The translations under genes were made by a program, and so were the position numbers. The notes under the pieces are model-generated. The model was not told the origin of the DNA, did not search any database, and saw nothing but the letters and a program-made list of their open reading frames with translations. Below are positions 1 to 8,259 of a stretch of 64,000 nt of DNA, piece by piece; the stretch's first letter is position 1; every line of letters starts with the position of its first letter. The stretch comes from Dermatophilus congolensis (GTDB taxonomy: Bacteria; Actinomycetota; Actinomycetes; Actinomycetales; Dermatophilaceae), in NCBI RefSeq assembly GCF_900447215.1, contig NZ_UFYA01000001.1, positions 806,001 through 870,000 of the forward strand. The letters are read 5' to 3'.

Positions 1-783
1 GGGCTTCTTACCAAGGGGTTTTTCACAATCCTCTTGCTGATCCGTATCTTCTTGGCGCTTCTGCGGGGGGCAGGTGTGGGTGCTGTGCTCGCGCTTGGGT
101 TTGGTGTGCAGTTCACGGTGGGGCCTTTTGAGGCGGTTCCAATGGCTGCTTTTGTGGGGGCGTTACTTGCGGTGGCGGGGTCGGTGGTGGTGGCGCGGGG
201 GTCGTTTTTTGATCCTTCGACGTTGCTGTTGGCGGGGGTGGCGGTTTCCTCGTTGTGTTCGGCTACTCAGGCGTATCTTTTGCAGCAGCTTGATCAGACT
301 CGGTCTCGTGAAGTGTTGAGTTGGATTTTTGGTCGGCTTGCTGGTGATGGGTGGACGCCGGTGGTGACGTTCTTGCCGTATTTCGTGGTGTCGGTGGTTG
401 TTTTGTTGCCGCAGGCGCGGTGGCTAGATGTGTTGCGTCTTGGTGATGAGCAGGCTCGTTCTTTGGGGGTGAATGCGGCTCGGGTGCGGTGTGTTGTTAT
501 CGCTGCTGCGACTTTTTTGACGGCTGCGGCGGTGGCGGTCAGTGGGCTTATCGGGTTTGTTGGCCTGGTTGTTCCGCATGTGGTGCGTCTTGTCGCGAGT
601 CATTCGTATCGGGCGATTTTGCCGTTGTCGGGTTTGTTTGGTGCGGGGTTTCTTCTTTTGGTTGATGTGGGGGCCCGGACTGTGTCTGCTCCGGCTGAGT
701 TGCCTATTGGGGTGATTACGGCGTTTGTGGGGGCACCGTTTTTCGCTTTTATTCTTTGGCGCCGTAAGCGGGTGAGTGTATGA
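1..783 (+). CDS. FecCD/BtuC-family ABC importer permease, 5' end cut by window
   Basis: The reading frame is open from base 1, so about 260 C-terminal residues are visible. Family members are about 330-350 residues, so roughly 80 N-terminal residues lie outside. The hydrophobic segments and the GFVGLVVPHVVRL motif (the loop that contacts the ATPase) are typical of FecCD permeases, which move iron-siderophores, haem or cobalamin across the inner membrane. The stop overlaps the start of the ATPase gene by 4 bases (ATGA), so the two are translationally coupled. No substrate-binding protein is visible. The substrate cannot be decided from this sequence. Confidence 0.9.
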   Translation, partial: GLLTKGFFTILLLIRIFLALLRGAGVGAVLALGFGVQFTVGPFEAVPMAAFVGALLAVAGSVVVARGSFFDPSTLLLAGVAVSSLCSATQAYLLQQLDQTRSREVLSWIFGRLAGDGWTPVVTFLPYFVVSVVVLLPQARWLDVLRLGDEQARSLGVNAARVRCVVIAAATFLTAAAVAVSGLIGFVGLVVPHVVRLVASHSYRAILPLSGLFGAGFLLLVDVGARTVSAPAELPIGVITAFVGAPFFAFILWRRKRVSV

Positions 784-1565
784 GTGGGTTTTCGTCGTCG
801 CAGGTGGGGCTTGCGTTGCGGGTGGTGGATGTCGCGGTTGATGTGGGGCGGGCTGGTGGGCGTCGCCGGGTTTTGCATGACGTTTCGGTGGATTTTTTTG
901 TGGGGGAGTTTGTCGCTGTTATTGGGCCTAATGGGTCGGGTAAGTCCACGTTGTTGCGGGCGTTGGCGGGGTTGGTGCCGCATGAGGGAGTGGTGCACAC
1001 GGGGGTCGGTGGGTGTCCGGGGCCGTGCGATATCGCTTTGATGCCGCAGTCTGCGCAGTTACCGGAGGGGATGAGTGTTGCTGAGTATGTGTTGCTGGGC
1101 AGGACTCCGTATGTGCGCTTTTTTGAGCGTCATTCGTTTCGTGATCATGCCGTTGTTGCTGATGTGGTGGAGCGGTTGGGTCTTGGTGGTTTGGCGGGTA
1201 GGTCGGTGAGGGAGCTTTCTGGTGGTGAGGCGCAGCGGGTGATGTTGGCGCGGGTGTTGGCGCAGCAGGCGCCGGTGATTGTTTTGGATGAGCCGACGAG
1301 TTCTTTGGATATCGGTACGGCCCGGGATGTGCTCGATTTTGTTGATGAGCATCGGCGGGGGGAGGGGGTGACGGTTGTTGCTGCTATTCACGATTTGACG
1401 GTTGCTGCGCGTTACGCGGATCGGATTGTGTTGCTTGATCAGGGGCGGGTGCGTGCTGTGGGGGTTCCTGGGGAAGTGTTGTGTGCGGATGTGCTTTCGC
1501 AGGTGTATCGCTCACCGTTGGTGGTGCATCGTATTGGTGAGCAGTTTGTGGTGTTGCCGGCGTAG
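780..1565 (+). CDS. FecE/BtuD-family ABC transporter ATP-binding protein
   Basis: A 261-residue cytoplasmic ATPase energising the upstream permease. It shows Walker A GPNGSGKST, the signature LSGGEAQR and Walker B VIVLDEP followed by the D-loop SSLD and an H-loop histidine in AIHDL. The length is normal for the FecE/BtuD/HmuV group. The last 182 bases overlap, on the opposite strand, the tail of the convergent MFS gene. Importer type (siderophore, haem or B12) is inferred from the family only. Confidence 0.92.
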   Translation: MSGFSSSQVGLALRVVDVAVDVGRAGGRRRVLHDVSVDFFVGEFVAVIGPNGSGKSTLLRALAGLVPHEGVVHTGVGGCPGPCDIALMPQSAQLPEGMSVAEYVLLGRTPYVRFFERHSFRDHAVVADVVERLGLGGLAGRSVRELSGGEAQRVMLARVLAQQAPVIVLDEPTSSLDIGTARDVLDFVDEHRRGEGVTVVAAIHDLTVAARYADRIVLLDQGRVRAVGVPGEVLCADVLSQVYRSPLVVHRIGEQFVVLPA

Positions 1566-2988
1566 GGCCGGCAACAGTGGGTGGGGGGTATTGGGGCGTG
1601 GTGCGGTTTGCGGCGATAACTGCTCCGATGGCGGTGATGATGGCCATGGCCCAGATGAGCATGTAGGCGCCGGCGCCGAAGGTGGCGTTGCCGGTGTGGG
1701 GGCCGGTGGTGGGGGCGCCGAATTGGGTGGCTGTTGCGGTGGCGTAGATGGCGTTGGCGGTGGTTAGGCCGAGGGTGGCGCCGAGGACGTCGCTGAGTTG
1801 CAGTGAGGAGGAGATGGAGGCGTGTCGTTCTAGGGGGGTTAGGTGCAGGGCGAGGACGGACAGGGATGCGGTGGATAGGCCCATGCCGATTCCCGTGAGG
1901 GCGAGGGTGGGGATGAACCACCAGGTGTGCAGGTTGTGGTGGTAGGTCAGGACGGTGAAGAGTGCGTAGGAGCATAGGCAGGTGAGTGCGCCGATGCGTA
2001 CGAGGCGGTGTTGTTGTCCGTGCATGAGGGGGTGGCCTTGGGTGGTGGATCCGAGGAACCAGCCGACGGAGGCGCAGGCCAGGATGGTTCCGGCGGTGGT
2101 GAGTGTCATGTTGCCGCGGTTGACGAGGTAGAGCGGCAGGTAGGCCATGGTGGCGTTGAAGGCGGCGGTGAGGAAGAACCGTGAGGAGATGACGCTGGGG
2201 ATGCCGTGGTGAAGTCGGAGTGTGCCGGTGGGGAAGGTGTAGTGCAGTGCGGCGCCGAGGGTGAGGGCGCTCAGGATGATGGCGCTGATGGTCAGGGTGG
2301 TTGGTGGGATGAGGTGGGTGCCGCTGGCTTGGAGTGCTGCGGCGCTGGCCGCGATGGCTGCGCCGCAGGTGAGGAGGGCGAGGCGGGTGCGGTTGGTGGT
2401 GTGGGGGTCGATTCCGGCGGGGGAGATGGTGTGGTGGTGGCGGATGAGGAGGGGCAGGGCGATGACTACGGCGGGGATGACGATCCAGAAGGCCAGTCGC
2501 CAGGTGAAGGTTTGGGCTAGGAGTCCGGCCAGGAGGGGGCCGATGATGGAGGGCAGGACCCAGGCTGCGGAGATCCAGGCGAAGAGTCGGGGGCGTTGGG
2601 TGGGGTGGTAGAGGGCGCCGACGAGGACGTAGACGGTGACGGTGACTAGGCCTGACCCTAGTCCGGTGAGTGCGCGGCCGATGATGAATGGTGTTGCGGT
2701 GGTTGCGGCGCCGCAGGTTGCGGCGCCGAGGGCGAAGAGAAGTTGTCCAGTGATGAGGGGGGCTAGGGCGCCGCGGGTGGCGATCCAGGCTCCTGCGATG
2801 ACGATGCCGAATAGTTCGGCGGTGTAGAGGGCCGAGAAGGTGAGTCCGTAGCCGCTGTGCAGGTTGAGTTCGTTGGCGGCGTTGGGCATGACTGTGCTGA
2901 TCGCCATTGCTTCGAAGGCGACGATGGAGATGAGGGTGATGATGGTGGCGGCGGTGGTGCGTTGGTGGGGTTGTAGTTGTGTGTTCAT
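1384..2988 (-). CDS. MFS transporter, probable drug/metabolite exporter
   Basis: About 534 residues starting at ATG 2988. The N-terminus (AFEAMAISTVMPNAANEL) and the following membrane segments fit a drug-efflux-type major facilitator. The start overlaps the stop of the upstream globin-glucosidase gene (ATGA at 2988-2985), indicating coupled translation. The last 60-70 residues are a hydrophilic Pro/Thr/Gln/Ala-rich tail, and this part is antisense to the FecE-like gene. The frame has no earlier stop, so the overlap is real as read. Substrate unknown; coupling to a glucosidase could suggest sugar export or import. Confidence 0.85.
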   Translation of the reverse strand: MNTQLQPHQRTTAATIITLISIVAFEAMAISTVMPNAANELNLHSGYGLTFSALYTAELFGIVIAGAWIATRGALAPLITGQLLFALGAATCGAATTATPFIIGRALTGLGSGLVTVTVYVLVGALYHPTQRPRLFAWISAAWVLPSIIGPLLAGLLAQTFTWRLAFWIVIPAVVIALPLLIRHHHTISPAGIDPHTTNRTRLALLTCGAAIAASAAALQASGTHLIPPTTLTISAIILSALTLGAALHYTFPTGTLRLHHGIPSVISSRFFLTAAFNATMAYLPLYLVNRGNMTLTTAGTILACASVGWFLGSTTQGHPLMHGQQHRLVRIGALTCLCSYALFTVLTYHHNLHTWWFIPTLALTGIGMGLSTASLSVLALHLTPLERHASISSSLQLSDVLGATLGLTTANAIYATATATQFGAPTTGPHTGNATFGAGAYMLIWAMAIITAIGAVIAANRTTPQYPPPTVAGPTPATPQTAHQYDAPPTVSDTPAKAHPHTTLPQEPPQHAPAPDQATQSDPRNAQQPSNRE

Positions 2989-5030
2989 GCGGTGGTGGTG
3001 TTTCGGGGGAGTCGGATCCAGGCGGCGCTGTTGCCGGGCAGTTGGTTGTTGTGGCAGGGGATGCTGGAGATGAGGAGTTCGCCGTGGGGTAGTGGGGTGG
3101 GGGTGCTGCTGGTGTTGAGCATGAGGACGATGCGTTCGACGGGGCCGTCGGCGTGGAAGACGACGAGGTGGTTGTTTTCGGGGCCCATGTCGACGTGGGC
3201 GAGGTCGGTTTCGCCGAGGCGGTATTGGCGGCGCAGGGATAGGAGGTTTCGGTAGAGCTGGAGGGTGGAGTTGGGGGTGTTTTCTTGGTGGTCGCGGGCG
3301 TATTGGCGGTAGGTGTCGGGTTGGGGTAGCCAGGTTTTGCCGGTGGTGTTGAAGCCGTAGGCGGGGGCGTCGGCGTTCCAGGGGAGGGGTACGCGGCATC
3401 CATCGCGGCCGATGATGGTGCCGTTGGAGCGGGTCCAGGTGGGGTCTTGCCGGTGGTGTGGGGGGATGGTGGTGGCTTCGGGTAGTCCGAGTTCTTCGCC
3501 TTGGTAGAGGTAGGCGGCGCCGGGGAGGCCGAGCATGAGGGTGGTGGCGGCGCGGGCGCGGGTGAGGCCGAGTTGGGTGTCGGGTTGGGGGTCGTTGGGG
3601 CCGATGCCTAGGCGGCTTGCGGTGAGGGTGGTGTCGTGGTGGCCGAGGCGGGAGGCGTGGCGGACGATGTCGTGGTTGGACAGGACCCAGGTGGAGATGG
3701 CGTTGACTGCGTTGTTGGCGGTGATGGTGTGGGTGATGGCTTGGGCGTCCCAGGCAGTGGTGAGGTATTCGAATCCGAAGCCGTGGTGCATTTCGTCGGG
3801 GCGTACGTATCGGGCGGCGCGTTCGAGGGGGGTGACCCAGGCTTCGGCGATGAGGATGCGGTCGTTGGTGGGGTTGTTGGTGGGGTTGTATTCGTTGAGG
3901 ATGCGGCGCCAGCGGCGGTAGATGTCGTGGACGCCGTCTTGGTCGTACATGGGTTGGTGGTGGGTGGGGTCGTTGGGGGTGAGGGTGGGGTCGGTGTCGG
4001 GTAGGCCGTCGGCTTTGATGAGGCCGTGGGCGACGTCGATGCGGAAGCCGTCGATGCCGCGGTCGCACCAGTAGCGGAGGATGGATTCGAATTCGGCGTG
4101 GACGTGGGGGTTGTTCCAGTTGAGGTCTGGTTGGGCTGAGTCGAAGAGGTGGAGGTACCAGCTGCCGTCGTCGGTGCGGGTCCATGCTGGGCCGGAGAAG
4201 TTGGATTCCCAGTTGTTGGGTGGCAGTTCGCCGTTGGGGCCGCGGCCTTGGCGGAAGATGTAGCGGTCGCGTTCGGGGGAGTTGGGGGCGGCGTTGAGGG
4301 CTTGTTGGAACCAGGGGGGGCTGCTGGAGGTGTGGTTGGGGACGATGTCGATGATGATTTTGAGGCCGAGTTGGTGGGCACGGTTGATGAGGTTGTCGAG
4401 GTCCTCGAGGGTGCCGTAGGTGGGGTCGATGTTGCGGTAGTCGGCGACGTCGTATCCGGCGTCGGCCATGGGTGAGGGGTAGAAGGGGCTTATCCAGATG
4501 GCGTCGACGCCGAGTTCGGCGATGTGGTGGAGGTTGTTGGTGATTCCGGGGAGGTCGCCGATGCCGTCGCCGTTGGCGTCGGCGAAGCTGCGGGGGTAGA
4601 TCTGGTAGACGACGGCGTTTTTCCACCAGGGGAGTGGTTGTGGTTCTGGGGTGTTGATGAGGGAGTCGGCTGCGCGTAGGAGGTAGGCGCGTAGGGCCGT
4701 GTCTTCGGGTTGGGGCAGGCCCATGGCGTCGACGCCTTTCATCATGTGGGTTACCCAGCGGTCGCGTTGGGTGGGTGTGATGGCGAAGGGCATGTGGCGC
4801 ATGCGTAGGCGGGGGTGGCCGCGTTTTTCGGAGTAGGTGGTGGGGCCGCCCCAGTATTGCTCTATGAATTGCAGGAGTCGTTCTTCGGCGGGGCCGAGGT
4901 CTTCTTCGGGGTAGAGGGCGCGTAGTTCGGGGTCGTTGCGGACGCCGTCGTAGAAGGTGGAGATGAGTGTGGTGAAGGCTGCGTGGCCGCCCATGCGTTC
5001 GTAGGGGCTGGGGCTGGTTGGGTTAGCCAT
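2985..5030 (-). CDS. Fusion protein: group II truncated haemoglobin (GlbO) + GH13 alpha-glucosidase
   Basis: A 681-residue two-domain protein from ATG 5030. Residues about 10-127 match GlbO-type truncated haemoglobin: TyrB10 Y27, TyrCD1 Y40, proximal His H79 in the RLRMRH motif, TrpG8 W92. Residues about 135-670 form a GH13 alpha-glucosidase/oligo-1,6-glucosidase: [15 protein letters not shown] start, region I DIVPNH, nucleophile D332 in GFRIDV, acid/base E396 in IAEAW, and D454 in SNHD. The junction ([18 protein letters not shown]) has no stop or frameshift; the second domain begins where free glucosidases normally start. In M. tuberculosis glbO and aglA are neighbours (from memory), so this is likely a fusion of that pair. 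The haem domain may sense or handle O2/NO; that role is inference. The frame is open further upstream to 5171, but the globin homology starts here. Confidence 0.9.
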   Translation of the reverse strand: MANPTSPSPYERMGGHAAFTTLISTFYDGVRNDPELRALYPEEDLGPAEERLLQFIEQYWGGPTTYSEKRGHPRLRMRHMPFAITPTQRDRWVTHMMKGVDAMGLPQPEDTALRAYLLRAADSLINTPEPQPLPWWKNAVVYQIYPRSFADANGDGIGDLPGITNNLHHIAELGVDAIWISPFYPSPMADAGYDVADYRNIDPTYGTLEDLDNLINRAHQLGLKIIIDIVPNHTSSSPPWFQQALNAAPNSPERDRYIFRQGRGPNGELPPNNWESNFSGPAWTRTDDGSWYLHLFDSAQPDLNWNNPHVHAEFESILRYWCDRGIDGFRIDVAHGLIKADGLPDTDPTLTPNDPTHHQPMYDQDGVHDIYRRWRRILNEYNPTNNPTNDRILIAEAWVTPLERAARYVRPDEMHHGFGFEYLTTAWDAQAITHTITANNAVNAISTWVLSNHDIVRHASRLGHHDTTLTASRLGIGPNDPQPDTQLGLTRARAATTLMLGLPGAAYLYQGEELGLPEATTIPPHHRQDPTWTRSNGTIIGRDGCRVPLPWNADAPAYGFNTTGKTWLPQPDTYRQYARDHQENTPNSTLQLYRNLLSLRRQYRLGETDLAHVDMGPENNHLVVFHADGPVERIVLMLNTSSTPTPLPHGELLISSIPCHNNQLPGNSAAWIRLPRNTTTA

Positions 5031-5160
5031 GGTTCCATGCTCGCTTATGTGTCGTGTGAGTTCGAGTGGGGGTGTTGTGATCTGGCTGTTGGTGGGGCGT
5101 GTTTTTGGTAGGCACAACGTCGCTTTGCGTGTGGGGTGAAGGTATTCCACAGTTGGTGTC

Positions 5161-6834
5161 GTGGCTGACAAGAGTGGCGGTTCTGTTTCTGGTGTTGGTG
5201 ATGAGGGGCGTTCGGGTGTGCCTGAGGGGGATGAGCGTTCGTGGTTTGTGCCGGCGACGCGTGATGTGTCTTCGGTTGAGGGTGATGCTGGGGTGGAGGC
5301 TGTCGCGGCGGTGAGTAAGCCGGAGATGTATCCGGCGTTGGATGAGAACAGCGTGATCGCTGAAGACCCGGTGACCGGGACGTTGAAGGTTATTCCGCGG
5401 GATCAGTTGAAGCAGAGTGGGCTGTTCCGGGTTCGGAATGCGTTGCGGGGTTCTGCGCCGACGTGGGGGATGGATCTTCGGGAGATCAATGATGGGGTGG
5501 AGCATGCGCATTCGCGGTCGGTGATTGATTTGGCGATGCGGATGGCTGAGGTGTCGTTGGCGACGGGGGCTTCGGCGGCGGATGTGACTGCGGGCGTGTT
5601 GGCGGTCACGCGTGCCTATGGGTTGCGGTCGGTGCATGTGGATGTGACGTTTACGTCGATCGCGGTGACGCATCACCGGGGGTCGTTTCAGGATCCGGTG
5701 ACGATGGTGCGCACGGTGAGTGTGCGGGTGCCTGATTATGAGCGGTTGTCGCGGTTGGAGGCGTTGAGCGCGGAGATTTCTGAGGGTGATTTGCCTTTGG
5801 ATGAGGCCAGGGCGCGGTTTTTGGAGATCAATGAGAGTCCGCATGCGTATGCGCGGTGGGTGGTGACTGTTGCTTCGGGTGTGACGGGTTTGGGCGTGGG
5901 GATCCTGTTGGGTGGTACGCCGGCTGAGTTGGTGTTGGTGACGTTGGTGGTGATGTTGGTGGATCGCTCCTCGTTGTGGTCGGCGCGGCGTAAGTTGGCG
6001 GCGTTTTTCGCCCAAATTGTGGGTGGTGCGATTCCCACGGTGGTGATGTTGGGGTTGGTTGCTGGTGGCGCGTATGTGTCGGATTCGTTTTTGGCAGTGC
6101 GGCCTTCGTTGATTGTGACGTGTGGGATTGTTGTGGCGTTGGCTGGGTTGTCTGTGGTGGGGGCGGCGCAGGATGCGATTGACGCGTATTACGTCACGGC
6201 GGCGGCGCGTTCGTTTGAGGTGTTCATGATGACGTTGGGCATTTTGGTGGGGGTGATGGGTGTGTTGAGTATTGGTCAGCGGTTGGGGGTGCCGTCGTAT
6301 TTGATTCCTCCACGAACGTTCGCTCCGATGTTGGGGTGGCAGATCACGGGGGTGGTGTTGGCTGCCTTTGGTGCGGCGTTGTCGTCGTATTCGGGGCCGG
6401 TGACGGTGGTGGTTGCTGCGGTGACAGGTGCGTTGAGTTGGTTGGTGTACACGTTGGTGGGGGTTGTCGGGTTTGATCCGATCGCGGCGACAGCGGCTGC
6501 GTGTTTGTGTGCGGGGTTGATGAGTCAGTTGATGGCTGGTTGGTTGAATGTTCCGCCGTTGGGTGTGGTTACGGGTGGGATTGTGGCGTTTTTGCCGGGT
6601 GGTTTGGTGTTTAGAGGGTTGTATTACTTGGTTGAGCCGGTGCCGGATCCGTCTGCGGCGATGGATGGTGGGACGTTGTTGTGGTCGGCGGCTGCGACGG
6701 GGTTGGCGATTGCTGGTGGTGTGTCGATGGGGACGTATTTGGGTCGTTTCTTGAGGCCGCGCTCGCGGATTGCGGGGAAGGCTGTTTCGCGTGCGTTGCG
6801 TCGTTCGTCGGTGAGTTCGGGGGCGGCGAGCTGA
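5161..6834 (+). CDS. Threonine/serine exporter ThrE family
   Basis: A 557-residue membrane protein with the two-part ThrE layout: an N-terminal soluble region (about residues 80-220, with HSRSVIDLAMRMAEVSLATG, typical of DUF1212) followed by about ten hydrophobic segments. ThrE of Corynebacterium exports threonine and serine by proton-motive force. It is somewhat longer than the roughly 490-residue reference because of a polar N-terminal extension. GTG 5161 is used; a GAAGG lies rather far upstream (about 5139), so the true start may be internal. It is divergent from the globin fusion. A second relative is cut by the end of this window. Confidence 0.88.
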   Translation: MADKSGGSVSGVGDEGRSGVPEGDERSWFVPATRDVSSVEGDAGVEAVAAVSKPEMYPALDENSVIAEDPVTGTLKVIPRDQLKQSGLFRVRNALRGSAPTWGMDLREINDGVEHAHSRSVIDLAMRMAEVSLATGASAADVTAGVLAVTRAYGLRSVHVDVTFTSIAVTHHRGSFQDPVTMVRTVSVRVPDYERLSRLEALSAEISEGDLPLDEARARFLEINESPHAYARWVVTVASGVTGLGVGILLGGTPAELVLVTLVVMLVDRSSLWSARRKLAAFFAQIVGGAIPTVVMLGLVAGGAYVSDSFLAVRPSLIVTCGIVVALAGLSVVGAAQDAIDAYYVTAAARSFEVFMMTLGILVGVMGVLSIGQRLGVPSYLIPPRTFAPMLGWQITGVVLAAFGAALSSYSGPVTVVVAAVTGALSWLVYTLVGVVGFDPIAATAAACLCAGLMSQLMAGWLNVPPLGVVTGGIVAFLPGGLVFRGLYYLVEPVPDPSAAMDGGTLLWSAAATGLAIAGGVSMGTYLGRFLRPRSRIAGKAVSRALRRSSVSSGAAS

Positions 6835-6848
6835 GTGTTGTGGGTGTG

Positions 6849-6886
6849 AAGAAGGCCCCGTGCGTTGGTGCGCAGGGGGCCTTCTT
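6849..6886. terminator. Bidirectional intrinsic terminator between convergent thrE-like and mscS-like genes
   Basis: Perfect 11-bp arms AAGAAGGCCCC (6849-6859) and GGGGCCTTCTT (6876-6886) sit between two genes that end toward each other. Confidence 0.8.
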
Positions 6887-6897
6887 GTGGGGGGGGG

Positions 6898-8040
6898 TTA
6901 TGACTTGGGTGGGGTGTTGTTGTCGGTGCCTTCTTTGGGTTTGGCGGCGTGGGGTGCCCAGGGCAGGTTGCTGGGCATGAGGAGGGGGCCGGCGATGCCG
7001 CGTGCGGAGAGGGCTTTTTTGCTGTGTTCGCGGATTTCTCGCATGACGCCCCATTGTTGGTCGGCGACGCATTTGGCGAAGATGCGGATGGTCATGGTGC
7101 CGCCTTCGAGGGATTCGACACCGGCGACGGTTGGTTCTTCGAGGAGGGATTTGCGCCAGCGGGGGTCGATGTAGACGTCGGCGACGACGCGTTTGAGGAT
7201 GGAGATGACGCGGCCTGGGTCTTCTTCGATGGAGACGGGGATGTCGACGGCGCCGGTTTGGAAGCCTTGGGTGCGGTTGGCGATGCGGGTGATTTGGCCG
7301 TTGCGGACGTACCAGACGACGCCGGTGGCGTCGCGTAGTCGGGTGACGCGCAGGGTGACTTCTTCGACGGTGCCGATGGCTTCGCCGGTGTCGACGAGGT
7401 CACCGACGCCGTATTGGTCTTCGAACATCATGAACAGGCCGCTGATGAAGTCTTTGACGATGCTTTGTGCACCGAAGGCGATGGCGACACCACCGACTCC
7501 GGCGGAGGCGATGATCGGCGCCATGTTGATGCCGATTTCGGTACCGATCATGAGGGCGGCGGTGACCCAGACGAGGACGGAGACGATGCTTCGTAGGAGT
7601 GATCCGAGGGTGTCTAGGCGTTGGCCTTGACGGTCGGTGTTGACCAGTCCTGCTTGTTTGACGGCTCGGGCGGCTTTGCGGGCTCCGCGGCGCATGACGG
7701 GCAGTTGGGCGGTGGGCATGGGGTCGACCACGCCGATGCTGCCGGTGTCGCCGGTGGATCTGCGCCATTGGATGGTGCGGATGAGGGTGTTGATGCCGCG
7801 GTGTAGTAGCCAGCGGGCGAGGTAGGCGACGACGAGGATGAAGAGGATTTTTAGGGGGCGGTCTAGGAGCCAGTCGCCTAGGTCGCTCCATGTGAGGTCG
7901 CTGAGTTTGGATAGTGAGAAGGAGGTATTTCCGGTAGGTTCTTTGTCTGCGCCTGTCCCTGTTCGTCCGCTGGTGCCGGTGTGGATGGGATTACGGATGT
8001 CGAGCTTTGCCGTCATCATCATGAGGGTCGTGCCGATCAT
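6898..8040 (-). CDS. MscS-family mechanosensitive ion channel
   Basis: About 380 residues from ATG 8040 (ATG 8016 is an alternative; neither has a strong ribosome-binding site). After a polar N-terminus come hydrophobic segments and the MscS pore/beta motif GVGGVAIAFGAQSIVKDFI, then the beta-domain DLVDTGEAIGTVEEVTLR and a cytoplasmic alpha/beta domain. These channels open under membrane tension and release osmolytes. The region between pore helices contains an extra hydrophilic loop of about 60 residues. Divergent from malQ; the shared spacer 8041-8259 must hold both promoters. The C-terminus is a short Pro/Lys/Asn tail. Confidence 0.88.
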   Translation of the reverse strand: MIGTTLMMMTAKLDIRNPIHTGTSGRTGTGADKEPTGNTSFSLSKLSDLTWSDLGDWLLDRPLKILFILVVAYLARWLLHRGINTLIRTIQWRRSTGDTGSIGVVDPMPTAQLPVMRRGARKAARAVKQAGLVNTDRQGQRLDTLGSLLRSIVSVLVWVTAALMIGTEIGINMAPIIASAGVGGVAIAFGAQSIVKDFISGLFMMFEDQYGVGDLVDTGEAIGTVEEVTLRVTRLRDATGVVWYVRNGQITRIANRTQGFQTGAVDIPVSIEEDPGRVISILKRVVADVYIDPRWRKSLLEEPTVAGVESLEGGTMTIRIFAKCVADQQWGVMREIREHSKKALSARGIAGPLLMPSNLPWAPHAAKPKEGTDNNTPPKS

Positions 8041-8259
8041 GTGATTGATTCTTACTGAGGTGGATCGGTACCAGCTGAAAGAGTGGGTTGGGATAAGGCG
8101 TTTTTGGTGGGTTTTGTGTGTCTTGTGTGAGCGGATAGGACTGTGCTGGTAGGCAGCCCATAGGATGCTCGTGGTTGTCGACGTTGTGCTTGTGGACGCA
8201 CGCGTTGTTTTTCTTAATTTTTCTTTCCCATTTTCTTTTGTGAAGAAAGGCTTGAATCC

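Noticed and set aside
1384-4626. Single very long minus-strand open frame of about 1080 codons
   Set aside because: Only the part from ATG 2988 to 1384 encodes a recognisable protein (MFS). The upstream part is an Arg/Pro-rich shadow of the globin-glucosidase gene in another frame.
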